Shown here one piece after another: positions 24,199 to 35,382 of a stretch of 64,000 nt of DNA. Under the pieces are notes generated by a model. The model was not told the DNA's origin. It worked only from the letters and a program-made list of their open reading frames with translations, and ran no database searches. Numbering within the stretch: the stretch's first letter is position 1; each line of letters begins with the position of its first letter. Source of the stretch: Diplocarpon mali (Eukaryota > Ascomycota > Leotiomycetes > Helotiales > Drepanopezizaceae). Location of the stretch: positions 97,047 to 161,046 of the forward strand of contig JAENRP010000028.1 of NCBI GenBank assembly GCA_024741835.1, given 5' to 3'. Made by a program: the position numbers and the translations under genes.

Positions 24199-25536
24199 TT
24201 AGTTGGCCGGGACTTGATTTTCCGGCTCTGCGTCGTCAAATCTAGCTGGTACAGATGATGGAGGTGCGCTAGGGGGTTTTGCTTGCACGGGTGGAAGTGT
24301 GACGGGCATCGCATTTGCACTTGGGGAAAGCCGCTGCGATGGAGACGGAGACGGAGCCGGCACGTTTATGGCGCTGTCTGAAGCTCCTGAGAGCTCGCGG
24401 AAGAGGGGAACGTCGTCTTCTTGCTTCGCTTGTTGGGACATGTTCGAAGAGCTAAGGATAATTGTAAGCGCGGGTCGTGAGGGCTGTTCCCGCATTTCCG
24501 TCCCTGAGACCTGCGAAGGCTTGGAAGGGAGCGGGATGTGCTCGATCATGTCTCGAGAACTTCTCTCCGATGACGGAACGAAGATTGGGCTGGGTTTTTT
24601 GCTCCTCTTCATGGCCACGTCGGACGCGCCCGGAGATTCGAGAGAGACGCTTCGATCCCCTCCAAGCGGCTGGTCCCTGGGCTGTTTTTGCGTGTGGGGT
24701 TTGCATTTCGATTCGGTCCTTGCGCGTGCCTCGGCATAAGGAAGTTCACCGCGCTGTAGCTTCGCGTCGACCAACCTCTCCGTGACCTGTCGTCCCAGGG
24801 GAAGACCGTCATTTCCCCGCCGACTGCTGCCATTGCTCCCCGCTCGCTTTCTATCTACCCTCTCCTTGCCTTCCATGACCTTAGCCGGAGGTGGAGGCTG
24901 CAGCATCCATCTCGTCTCGTCCTTGCTGGCTGGCGCAGTACTGACGACAGGCGGGTGTAAATCATTGACTGGTGGATTCCGAGCCAGAGAGTATGGGCTC
25001 GGGCTCTCCTCTTCCCTCAGACCGCTCTTATTCAGGCGTCCTTCGAGCAAGCGACCTGCCGACGAGCCTGCCTTCGCAATCGCATCCATGATCTTCTGCC
25101 CGGGCCCGGGTATATCATGGCCCCAGAGCGCTTCGTCCTCTCTCTGATACCGTCTCCTATTCCAACCCTCTCCGGATAATCGGGAACTCTCCGTGACTGC
25201 TGTGGTAGTGCTTGGTGTTTCGGAGCTCATCGCAGTACTGCCAGCGTAACTGCTCCCCGGCCTCGCGGTATTCAGAACTCGCTGGCTCCCGTTCTTGCTC
25301 CCCCCTTTCTTCGTTGGCGGCCCCGGTCCCATCATAATCTCTTCGGTCCAGTACGGGTTCGTCGAGAACGGGGACGGGTGCCGATATAGGCCAGGCTGTT
25401 CCGTCTCCAATGCATGTTTCTCGGCACGCTCGCGCCTGGCTTGCTGTTTTGCTTTCCGGCGGTGGCTGATCTTCGCACAGGTGCTACAAGAGAGGACATA
25501 GAATGCGACGGATTGGATAGCGACATCGAGCGACAT
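24199..25536 (-). CDS. Fungal protein with hydrophobic N-terminus and disordered tail, unknown function
   Basis: Single exon, about 445 aa from the ATG at 25536. An in-frame upstream ATG at 25761 would add 75 residues of unconserved appearance. The N-terminus MSLDVAIQSVAFYVLSCSTC is hydrophobic, followed by a basic RRKAKQQARRER cluster, a Cys pair and the blocks PSPFSTNPYWTEEIMMGPGP and REDEALWGHDIPGPGQKIMD, which look like the most constrained parts. The rest is Pro/Ser/Arg-rich and probably disordered. A short signal-anchor with a cytosolic tail fits better than secretion, because no small-residue cleavage site is evident. Function not recognised. Confidence 0.65.
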   Translation of the reverse strand: MSLDVAIQSVAFYVLSCSTCAKISHRRKAKQQARRERAEKHALETEQPGLYRHPSPFSTNPYWTEEIMMGPGPPTKKGGSKNGSQRVLNTARPGSSYAGSTAMSSETPSTTTAVTESSRLSGEGWNRRRYQREDEALWGHDIPGPGQKIMDAIAKAGSSAGRLLEGRLNKSGLREEESPSPYSLARNPPVNDLHPPVVSTAPASKDETRWMLQPPPPAKVMEGKERVDRKRAGSNGSSRRGNDGLPLGRQVTERLVDAKLQRGELPYAEARARTESKCKPHTQKQPRDQPLGGDRSVSLESPGASDVAMKRSKKPSPIFVPSSERSSRDMIEHIPLPSKPSQVSGTEMREQPSRPALTIILSSSNMSQQAKQEDDVPLFRELSGASDSAINVPAPSPSPSQRLSPSANAMPVTLPPVQAKPPSAPPSSVPARFDDAEPENQVPAN

Positions 25537-27423
25537 GCTGGCTGGGAGGAGGGTATCAGAGCGGAGGTATGAATGTCGTGTGCTCAAGGGCCTCGTGGGG
25601 TTATGAATGCATGGGGGATCGCTTCGAGGGTTCGCACGACCTTGTTCCAACGTGTCTCGCCAGTCTGCGGTTGCCGATGTTTCGAGATGGGATGACGATC
25701 CTCCCAGGCCGGAGTCCACCTTGGAGCTTGCCTCTGGACTTCCCACAACCCAAGCGAACAATCGCGTCGGCCCGGGCGATATGGCAGTTAAGAAGATGCT
25801 GTCTCTGCTGTCAGGAAGACGGTAGTCAGGAGGCCCTCCGCAGCTGCAGTGACGACTCGCGGGAACCGCCGGGTGGATCTGCGATGATGTGGCGCTCTGC
25901 GGTCGACGACGAGGATGCTATGCTTGTCAGTCAGTTCGCAGAAACTCCGCACCGAACGCCTTTGTCTGTTCCCTCGTCGTTGAAGCGGGGCTCGATCGAT
26001 TGCTGGCCGACCCGCAAGGATAATGCAACCCGAGCATCAGGTCCCCCGAGATGAGACCCAGCAGAAGATGCGCCGCCGGACAAATGAGATACGAATAGCG
26101 CGGAAGGAATCGATACTCGAGCACTTATTGAAGCCGTGGCGGAGTTGGATTTGGAGGAGATTCTGCAGGATCCGGGCCCCTTGTCGGTGGCATTCTGGAT
26201 GAAGACTGGTGGACTCGCAATGCAGTTTCTATGAGCAGTTGGGAGTAGGGTGTTCACCACTTGCATAGAGAGAGGCACGGAAGGCCGGCGATTGGCCAAA
26301 GTTGGGTTGATAGAGGAGTGGTCCGAGCGCCAGGTGTCCGGAGAAGAAGACCTCTTGATGCTTGTGTGCAAGAAAGATTATCTACATCTGTCTTGAAAAT
26401 ACCTAAGAGCTTATCCCAGTGAAGAACTTGACCCCCTCGCCCCGAGGCTGATGCGAGGCCCAGGATATCATCACCACTGCAGAAACGGACGGCGTTGCAC
26501 CACATGGACATGACTTGGCGATCGGTGTACCGACAATAGCTGCCTGGGTGCCCATAGATATGTGTGATGGGCGGCCAAGTGATGGCGTAGACTCGTTGGG
26601 AGCTGTGTTGTCCTGGTTCATACAGAGTCAGAGTGTCGTGTCGCGTCGTCCAGAGAAGAGGTTGCATACAATTGCTACGAGTAAGTCCTTGCAGCAGAGC
26701 TGAAGCTGGCGTGGATTTGATCTGCACAGCACCAGAGCGAAGCTTCACCTGGCACTCGCTGTCTGTCCCCAGCTATGGCCATCCGGGTCTTAAGGGGGTG
26801 AGCAACAAGAGCAATCCGGAGCGTGGCAGTTGGTACACGGTAGAAGGGAAGGTTCAGCAGTCACCAATGTCATGTCAAAGAGTCACAGCGAATCTATGAC
26901 TTGGATAAATGTGTGGTAATATGTTCTGTAATCCGGACCCAGCTTGATGCTCAGCGGCTCTCCGATGTACAAGAACTTGGGCTGGTGGAACGATCTCTGG
27001 AAATATAAGCCCAGATCGTACCTATTTTTTGTTTATCCCCTCTGCTGTTGTCCTAGGATCAGAACGGGCCACAAACGCCGTGCAGACAAATCAAAAACTA
27101 CCCGTCTCAGAATTACAACTGGCCTATGCAACCCCATCAAACCCAAATGCCAGTATGCAAGATGTCGTTCGAGCCTTCGGCTGGCGGCTGTTGCGGAGTC
27201 TGTGTGAAATCGCCCAATGTACAAGGAAAGAAGAATATTCGCCGTTTCGCGAAAAGGATTCGTAGAACGAGGGCGCCAGAGGCCCAGAAGAACTTCGGGA
27301 TAGCCGTATCAGCGTGCGGGCAGTATCTGTGGACTAGAGTGCGCAGTGCAGGGTTCGGGTTGTCGACCAGGGCTCCCCGAGAACGACAGCACTGTCCTAC
27401 ACTGCTCACCTTCTGTTGACATC
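25537..27423. other. 1.9-kb region without a supportable gene
   Basis: Open frames exist on the minus strand at 26,254-26,748 (with the locally plausible segment HIYGHPGSYCRYTDRQVMSM) and at 26,403-26,621 in another frame. Neither extends into a coherent multi-exon protein. The segment may be a fragment of a lost or poorly conserved gene. Confidence 0.4.
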
Positions 27424-28737
27424 TTATGCAACCTCCCATTCGGAATCTTGGATCTCCATTTCCCGCTCGACAACCTTGCCGTTGCCCGCAACGTAGGCGA
27501 CATTCTGAACCCATTTCTTGCCGGGACCAGTAGGTTCGATGACACGGGGAACGCCAAAGTCGCCAGAATCATCGTTGGAGCTTGAAGTATCCGGCTTGCT
27601 GGACTTGGGGTTCTCATTGGTATCCTTGGGAGCGTCCTTAGTGGCCTTGTTCTTCCGCGTCTTGGTCTTTACCTCCTCCCAATGGCCTGATTCCTCTTTC
27701 GCAACTCGGATCTGCTCCTCCTCTGGGATTCTTGATAGCTCATCCTCCAGCTTGCTACCAGCGATCTCGCTCTCGGAATAGATCTCCTTGATTGGCTTCG
27801 TAGCGACGTGGCCGTTGGTTGGCTCGTAGGTATCGAGTAGCTCAACTTCATTGCGAGGTGCGACATTGCTGCCGTTCGTAGCTTGTACAGCAGGAGCAGT
27901 AGTCCATGCAGACGATGTCGGTGCCTGGGAAGCCATGAACGTGGAGCCGTCCTTCGCAGCACGGCCTTCGGCTTCTCGGACAGATCGTCGGTGACTCTCT
28001 AGTTGAGCCTTGCGTGCCTTCTCGTCTTCCTCTCGCGCCCGCTTCTTCTCTTCGGCCTTCTTTCGGTTTTGCTTTTGCTTCTTTGTCTCTTTGACCTCGA
28101 AGCTTTGTGGTTGCTTTGCCTTCTTGGGCTGACTGTTAGTTGGTGCAATAACTCTCAGGACCGAAGGGCCATCGACGGGCTTCTCTAGCATGTCAGAGAC
28201 GTCACCATTAACAGGTGCAGTCGCAGATGATTCTGGGGAATCGATAGGGGATTGGTCGTCGTCGGAATCGACACTTGCAATCGATGACGGGGCAGTGCCG
28301 CTCTCAGATGGCAATTCAACAGCTGGCTTCTCCTGGGCTTTTGTCTGCTTGACAGACTTGGTGCGAGTCGAATTTTGGGATTTTGGTGCATCAACAACAC
28401 CTCTCTTTGTGTTGGCCATCTGCAGAGCAAACTTTCTATCTTCGTCCTTTTCATCACGGTCGGCCTTCTTTGAAACCGATACACTGGCTGGCTGCTCTGC
28501 GGCTGGCTTTGCTGGCTGCTGGACTTTCTTCTTTTGAGTAGCATCATTACTGCTCAAGGCTCCATCCTTCTTTGCCTTCTTCGTCTTGGTATCCTTCCGT
28601 GACTCTGCGCCCTTGCTTGACAGCCTGGGATTGAGAGACCGCAGGTTCTTTTGCTTCCGCTGCTTGTTCACCCAGTAATAGGTGCCAGTAACAGCGAGGA
28701 TAGCAGCCCAGCCACCAATGGTCGTTATGGTGGGCAT
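27424..28737 (-). CDS. Membrane-anchored Lys/Glu-rich fungal protein, unknown function
   Basis: Single exon, about 437 aa. The N-terminus MPTITTIGGWAAILAVTGTY followed by YWVNKQRKQK is a signal-anchor with a positive cytosolic flank. The middle is a highly charged region rich in Lys/Ala/Glu with coiled-coil character (KQKQNRKKAEEKKRAREEDE, KARKAQLESHRRSVREAEG). The C-terminal third has the conserved-looking blocks EVELLDTYEPTNGHV, HWEEVKTK and GKKWVQNVAYVAGNGKVVER with a short acidic end. By design it resembles ER-anchored lysine-rich adaptors, but no family is identified with confidence. Confidence 0.7.
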   Translation of the reverse strand: MPTITTIGGWAAILAVTGTYYWVNKQRKQKNLRSLNPRLSSKGAESRKDTKTKKAKKDGALSSNDATQKKKVQQPAKPAAEQPASVSVSKKADRDEKDEDRKFALQMANTKRGVVDAPKSQNSTRTKSVKQTKAQEKPAVELPSESGTAPSSIASVDSDDDQSPIDSPESSATAPVNGDVSDMLEKPVDGPSVLRVIAPTNSQPKKAKQPQSFEVKETKKQKQNRKKAEEKKRAREEDEKARKAQLESHRRSVREAEGRAAKDGSTFMASQAPTSSAWTTAPAVQATNGSNVAPRNEVELLDTYEPTNGHVATKPIKEIYSESEIAGSKLEDELSRIPEEEQIRVAKEESGHWEEVKTKTRKNKATKDAPKDTNENPKSSKPDTSSSNDDSGDFGVPRVIEPTGPGKKWVQNVAYVAGNGKVVEREMEIQDSEWEVA

Positions 28738-31164
28738 GTTGCCGAAAGGTGCTGGGACACTGAATTGAAGTCCAGCTCACACGGAGTATGATGGAAGGGG
28801 GGGGGAGATTGTTGTCCGAAGCTGGATAGAAGGGTAGTAGGTAGAGGGGGAAGCTGGGGCGAGGGATTATGAAGAGGAATCTCAAGAGAGAGGCAGGGGG
28901 AATTTAGCCGGGAGTTGAGGTTGAAGCCGCACTTGCAAAGAAAGAGAGGCAAAGGTGTTGGATGTATATTGTGTACAAGTCCGACGGTGATGTTGCAGTC
29001 AAGAAACGACGTGTCTGTTAGGAAGTTGGGAGACCGAGTTTGGGACAGGTCACTGCCGAGTCAGAGTACTGATTGGTCTGGACCTTGTCAGGGGTCAATC
29101 ACGAAGGTGCCGTGCCTTGGGTACGAGTAGTATGGTGACCAAGAAGATCAGTACGGTGACCAAGAAGATTAGTACGGTGACCAAGAAGACACAGATTGGA
29201 TGGTCACCTGAGCTGGTGAGACTCGTGGGAACAAGCCGCCTCCTTTCCTCACGACCAACCCGCTGTCTCGAGTGAAAGAAAGGTGAGCAAAACCTGAGCT
29301 GAGCTGAGCATTCCAGACAGTCCCGTATGAAGCGGGGTGATACTCTTTGACGTTTTTCTGATTTTCTAATTTTTTTTTATGTTTTCCTTGGTATGATCAT
29401 CTTCCAATGATCAAATATGCCTACTAATGCTTCAGGTAACAAAGCCAAAGTTCCGGCAGCGTCAAATGGCTACAGACGGGGTGCAAGTTTGACTCGTTGT
29501 AGTCTAATGAAGCGAAATAAGCACGTTCGCAAGGTATTGCACGATCAAGCTAGCATTCTAGAAGCGTTCCTTCAGGTACATGTCAACAGAACATTTGTCA
29601 AGAAAGCGGCGCCGACTTCGACCGAGACGTTGTCAATTCAAATCACTTGTCCTGCTCGATCGCGCCTCCGCCCCGTCTATGGTCGATACCAAGGAGTTCT
29701 TTCGGTTCTATTTTACGCAGAGCAAAAGAAGGGTTGGGAGGCATGCCTCTGCTGAGTCTATCATGACAAATGAAACGCCAGGTGGTTCTTCGCGGGTGCC
29801 TCGAGAGTGACCGTGACTTTGCCAGTGGCAGAAGCTAGGTCGGATATCTTTCTGGTACTCACCTACCCCTTCGTTCCTCTCGAAGCCAATAGAAGTCAGT
29901 GGATCAAGAGTTTGCTTTCCGAGGAACACGGTGTATGTGGGCTATTTGCCAAAACACAACTTCTCGAGGCGCGGTCTGTATGTAGTGCTTCGTACACTCA
30001 GGACGCAAAAAGACCTTCAGACCATTCACGAAATCGATCGCCGGAGCCAGCCTTCGGTCCAATGCTAGCACGTTCTAGCTAATTTCCTCTCTCCTACTTA
30101 CCACAGGATATGCAACTTGTTCTCCTGGCTATGAGCTCATTTGGGAGATTAATCAGCGGTGGCTGAAAGGAAATTGTTGCCCCGAGACCAGTATGTGAGC
30201 ATTTCCTGTTCTGTTTTATTGATGCTAGGTAAAGACTGATGATCTGGAAGGTTTGGTGCGTCTGGTAAAGAAAATAGTATAATCTGTAAAATGTCGTAGC
30301 CCTGCTATCAGCGTTGGCCTTCGCAGCGGACGCACTACATGGCACTCTTTAAATGACTCGTGGCAGCAAGGAATCCGGTCTGGGGAGAAGAGGCAGGTCC
30401 CCAGTGGAGATTTGATGCTGGAAAGCGATTCCTATCCCTGACAAGAGAAAATTATGGGCGGCTTTACCATGAGACTCTGGAAATCCAGACTATCTTTATT
30501 CGTCCTCTGTCCACCAGACTCGTAAACAGCTTGGGAAGAAGGTTTATGGTCAGTGGCTTCTTGTCATGCCAAGTTCCGCTGCTAACGAAAGACAGAGAAA
30601 TGCGCGGAAGTAAAGCGTTCACAGCATATTCTACAAGCCCATCCTCGTATCGTTGGCTAAAGTCATGGAGCCGAGTGCCAGCCGTGCATTGAATAAGTCC
30701 ATTTCTCAGAAGAGCGCCTGACCATTCGGTTGTGGACTATTACCAAGGTGTCGGACAGTTTCACGGGGACATTTTTACTAGGCGCTTTTCTCCGTGCTCT
30801 TTGAGGGCTGCGTACTCAATCGCTACCAACGGACGAGAACAGTCTTCCTCTGTAGAGGCTGCCGTGTCGGCCTGTTCTCCTGGACTCGTAGATTGGATAG
30901 CGAGCTATGAAATGCGATGAGGTTTTCTTTCTATCCATAAGCTAACGGATTCGCCTACATATTGACAATCGGTACGGAGCCGTCAACCTTCATAGAGCTC
31001 CGCCCTAAGAACACAACCTGGACGAAATATTGTTCGTGTCCTAATCTGCACCTTGCCCACCCAACCGAACCAGGACGGTGAAGGCAACGCAAACAAGCCG
31101 GTCAGTCCATTACGCAAAGTCCACAGCCCAAAGGAGATAAGCTTGACTTTCTGCATCAGTATCA
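28738..31164. other. Gene-poor stretch, becoming AT-richer to the right
   Basis: Begins with the promoter of the gene at 28,737 (G-run at 28,797-28,806). From about 29,300 base composition shifts toward AT, and short frames full of stops appear on both strands (29,417-29,810, 30,360-30,690, 30,732-30,920). They may be remnants of accessory genes, but none could be matched to a family by eye. Confidence 0.45.
29134..29192 (+). repeat. 21-base tandem repeat, about 2.8 copies
   Basis: GGTGACCAAGAAGAT-type units begin at 29134, 29155 and 29176, an exact 21-base period with one or two mismatches. The repeat is intergenic. Confidence 0.85.
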
Positions 31165-32160
31165 TTGATGAAATTCTGTTCAAGGCTCACGAGTCGGTCG
31201 TCTCCCAAACCGTTCTATCTGAAGGACAGGATTCGAGTGAGCCAAACCAAATTTTGGCGTGTGTTGTCGCTCTGCTCGATAGGTGAGGCTCTTGAAGAAG
31301 ATTTCGGAGCCGATGCAACTAGTTCCAAGCGCCATTGCTTGACGACAGCGAACCTACAAATATTCAATAACATCACTGGGAGTCGACGGCCACCCAGGTC
31401 AGACTATACAGTAACGGCGACTAAGACTTCAACCTCGGGATCCATTTCGTCCATACTGTTGACTACCGCTCCCGGCTTTGCAGAAAAGGTTTTTGAGAAC
31501 GGTGTCCTCAAACCAACATGCTCAGGGCCCGCTTCAAATGTGGCAAATCTGCGCGAAATGGCGAACCGACAACGTAAGACGGCTTCTCCAAGCGAATCCG
31601 AATAGCAGGCTTATATCATTGGTCATGGAAATACTGACTTTCAATCCACGGTGTCACATGGAATGAAACTGCTCAAGACAACTCGCCGCCGGGGGTATGG
31701 CAGAGGCTACGACCAAGCATTCGGTGACTCTCCTAAGAATGTGGGCTTCATTGACGGCTTAGAATCTGCCCAACCGCACTAAGTGGAGGGCCTAAGGTTA
31801 CAGGCTTTCAAACCTTTCCGCGGCCGCGATGATCTTGAAAACGCTGTGACTAGGCCTGGGGAGCATACAATCACACTTCCCACCTTGCTGGAGAGTTCAA
31901 AGCCCCAGGGATGCTCCCGACCTGTGAGAGACACAGGCAGCTTATGATGGAGCCACAAAGGTACATATCGGGACGAAGCCACCTCTCTAGGGACGTCCGA
32001 CCCTCTAAACCATGCCACCGTCAACACTTTCGCAACCGATGGCGCTGTGGTAAGGATTTAAGCACACTTCTCCGTCGAGTCTGATGGCCAGCGAACATAT
32101 CACCAGACTCGCTTAGATACTTCGTCATAAGAAATACATATGGCGATCACAAGAAAGGTC
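31165..32160 (+). pseudogene. Relic of a fungal accessory-genome protein family
   Basis: One reading frame can be followed for nearly 1 kb with several stops. The upstream part reads LTTANLQIFNNITG, then TTAPGFAEKVFENGVLKP, then TASPSESE and a TAG at 31603-31605. In the same frame it continues with GYGRGYDQAFGDSPKNVGF, then LESAQPH, a TAA at 31780-31782, VEGLRLQAFKPF, more stops, and TQAAYDGATKV. This order of motifs matches, as I remember it, a family of uncharacterised proteins scattered through accessory regions of Pezizomycotina (motifs of the type FNQAF..FPK.VGFNNGLS.PQPDFVEG and LQ.AYDGA). Premature stops and loss of conserved residues mark it as non-functional. Boundaries are approximate. 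Confidence 0.6.
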
Positions 32161-32438
32161 GACGGTGGCTTACGGAATCTTCAGGATCATGCCAGGAAAT
32201 CTTAATATCATCTGAAAGATAGGCTTGCTCGTAGCTGCGAGATTGCTTCACCGTGCTATCCGGGAACAGACGAGGACAGTCAATCGACGCAACTTTCGGA
32301 ACTCAGCCCTCTCGATTGCGCCAGATGTCAGGTTGGAAAGCAGCAATGCCCGTGCAGCTTATCAACGCCGAAGACGCCAAGAATCCTGTGGTCAGGATAT
32401 CTGCAATCGCATATCTGGGATTTAGAGCTGTTGGTATT

Positions 32439-33041
32439 CACAGGTGCTGGTGTTGAGCATCACCGAGTTGCCAATACTCGTATTCCCGTCTCCTTATGAG
32501 CGACCGCCGATTGCCAAGACGTATCGCGTGAAATACATGTGGCCTATATCCTTTCATTCCCACAAAACCCCTGTCTCAAAGCCATAAATGTACTATTACA
32601 TTTCGATTGGATACTAATCCTGATAAATGAAATACTACTGGATCATTTTGAACATAGAGTGTCTTCGAAACAAATGAGTAAATCAGATGCATTCAGCTGT
32701 CTTGCGGAGCAGAAGATCGAGCCAAAGTTCTACCTCGAATTCAAAAACATGTCGATAGGTTGCAAACGCTTCGGTCAATCGGACAGGAGGTCCTCTGGAC
32801 ATCTTCTATGGTCACTGCTCGTTACGACCATAACACGACATAGTAGCAGATTTAGTACAGCGGAAAAAAACTTTCACATTTTTATTCGCGGTAATCAGTC
32901 CGTTTCGAACAGTATAGTACATCTTGTTACACACAAGGTTGTTGCAATTCTCGACTGGGAATTTGCTGGGTTCTATCCGAGAGAGCATGACATGCCTTAT
33001 CATAGAAGGACTACACCATCAGGTTCTCAGCGAAGATGAAT
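32439..33041 (+). pseudogene. Relic of an APH/choline-kinase-like phosphotransferase
   Basis: The fragment HHRVANTRIPV near 32,458 corresponds to the N-lobe segment (..T.IPVP) of fungal aminoglycoside-phosphotransferase-like kinases. The clearest part, at about 32,870-33,035, reads as a decayed HGDxxxxNI segment, then HKVVAILDWEFAGFYP (the DxD/metal-binding loop region of the family) and PYHRRTTPSGSQ. The region between is shifted among frames, with stops. The catalytic HGD triad is lost. APH-like genes are abundant in filamentous fungi and often lie in accessory DNA. This copy is not expected to make protein. Confidence 0.65.
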
Positions 33042-35382
33042 TCTTGGCACAGTGAAGCAAGTTAAGCAGTTCTGGGAAGATTGTGCCTGTAAAGAGACGT
33101 CAACTTGATCAAGTATGATTGAGTGGCAAGCGAGAGTGATCATGTTGGGGAGACCAATGCCCTAGCATGGGAAAACCAGCTTATTTTGATGCATTCAAGA
33201 CAAAGAGACTTTTTTTTTCATTCATATCAAATCGCGAGATGGCTTTTAGTTGAGTTTCTAGCCCTGCAAGGGTCTCCAACTCCCAAAACCACCCTTCACA
33301 TTCTATCGCATCAATAGAGAGCGCTGCTGACCGTTCACCACCCGCCGCCCTAGAAATGGCTCAAAACGGAGTATGGAATCTTACCCACCCTGCTGCTTCT
33401 GAAAAGGCCTGTCATGTTGGGCATTTGTAAAGTTGAAGATAAGTGAGGGCTACAGAACTACTCGACGGATTCGCGAATCAGTTCTCCAGTTGAACATAGG
33501 TGTATCCAGAGGAGTAAACTTCCAACTTCGTACACGCGTCTGAGCAAATTGTACATTTACATACTCGCAACAAAGTGATTTATCACTTATGATTCTACCA
33601 TAATAGTAATGTGACTTTTTAGACTCTTTTTAGGAAGATTGTAGTAGGTTCACTGTTTTTCTTTAACTTGATATGCTGTATTAGTTCTAAGGCTATACAT
33701 TACTTTAAGACCTCCTATCTTCCTAAGACTAAGGTACCTATCATGCAGGTAGTATACCTTCACCTTTTTCTATTTTATGAGTTTTCACTAATAGTACAGA
33801 GCCCTGTAGAACCCATTTGGCATAGTACAAAAAGTGTGTTCTAGCCTTTATATATAATCCCTTTTAGCTAGACAAACTTTAGCTTTTTGCGTTAACTGCG
33901 TAATAGACAAGTTGCTAAAAACTCTTGGGTCTATCTGATAAGTGTAACAATGGCACAACGGGGTTATGTGTTCACAGTTTTGTAACACATATGGAGCTGG
34001 GCTACCCCAGTTTCTACTCTAATTAGGTGTACTAGGTATATGCTTGTATAATGTTACAGGAACGGGCAACAGGGCCTCTGGCCAGTGTATTAAGTAGGAA
34101 GACTCCATATGAGAGCTCTCCATCCTCTTCGTTTTCTTCGTAATAGATCTATAGAATACGCCTTTGCAACTACTCTTGCTACCATACTTGATCCCGCAAC
34201 ACCGGCAGTTTTGCGTCGTTACAATAAGCTATCCAGACTAGTATCAATTATATATTATACCTCTAGGCCTCTCTCTCCTCGAATATCCTCCTCCCACTTT
34301 TAAAGTAGAAGTATAGCACTCGGGTAAGCTATTGAAATTGTAGTATAATGCTATAATAGTCGTAAGATCAAGGGTAAGCTTATAAAATAGCCGCTATCTA
34401 GCTTTCGAATATCGGAAAGGGCGTAGGAAGCTGTAAGTTTACTAGGAAGAATAGCCCTCCTAATCGCAAGCTAAGCGGGTTTGTAAGTCGATAGTAGGTT
34501 GCTAAGAGTCGGATCTTTCGAAAGAGGTGAACGAGGCTTGTACTTTAGGGACTAGCCTCTTTGATTTAAGCTCAGTAAATAGCAGATATTGAATATAACT
34601 CGGGTCCTTTACAGCAGTCGTATTCTAGTTTTCCCTATTACTATGTGACAGGTGCTATCGCAAGGGGCGCGGATTAATAGTGAAGACTCTGTAAAAACGA
34701 TTATAGCCTTAATTAATTTTTTTCTTGAAATTATCACAACTCACCCTCGGCTTTGCAGACTCTCTTACAGTGAAGTCTACAACTTACTATCGCACAGGAG
34801 TGTGAGGTTCGTAGTAGACAGCGCGTTCTGGTGTTGAGTCTTCGTTCCCCGGTTTCATGTATTAATTACTTAGGTTGGTCATAGTAGTAAATGCGATGCT
34901 GCTACCTGTACGCTCCAGGACGGAATAAGTAGCTACAGAATCCACCTTTAACACCATCAAGTATCGAGGTATCTAAAATTATTACTCTAGAGAAATTTCT
35001 CGAGAAACCAGATTGATCAATGGCATCAACTACTATCATATCACTGGGGATTGGTGTGAAGCAGTAGGGGGAGGCGGAGGCGAGACTGACGATTTACGAC
35101 AAAGCGGAGGTCCCCGCTATCCACCTGCCCAGCAGTCACTAGACAAGAGGCGCATTGCTTCCTCCGCAATGATGTCCCTCTCACACCCACCACAGACTCG
35201 CTGGCTACTCACGGTCACTTCTTGTGTTTACTCTCCTCTCATACAACGCTCGAAGTTATTGTTTGTCGTGTTTTTGTCAGCAGCTCACTGACTCCTGTAT
35301 CCACTGTACCCCGCTTCCCCTCTTTCCGGTGGTTCTTGTATACCTCTACAAGCACTTATACTATCCCAGCTCTTGCTGAAGG
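33042..35382. other. AT-rich, TpA-rich decayed stretch; then promoter of the nucleoside hydrolase
   Basis: From about 33,550 to 34,990 the sequence is strongly AT-rich, with very frequent TA and TAG/CTA words and almost no open frame over 60 codons. This is the look of repeat-induced point mutation (RIP) or comparable decay of a repeated element. No terminal repeats or transposase motif remain recognisable. The last 350 bases regain normal composition and form the 5' flank of the gene at 35,383. Confidence 0.55.

Noticed and set aside
25537..25761. 75-residue N-terminal extension of the protein ending at 24199
   Set aside because: No hydrophobic or conserved segment; MSLDVAIQS start gives a sensible anchor.
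31165..33041. Intact functional genes in the AT-rich island
   Set aside because: Several stops and frame changes remain after allowing for plausible introns, and key kinase residues are lost.
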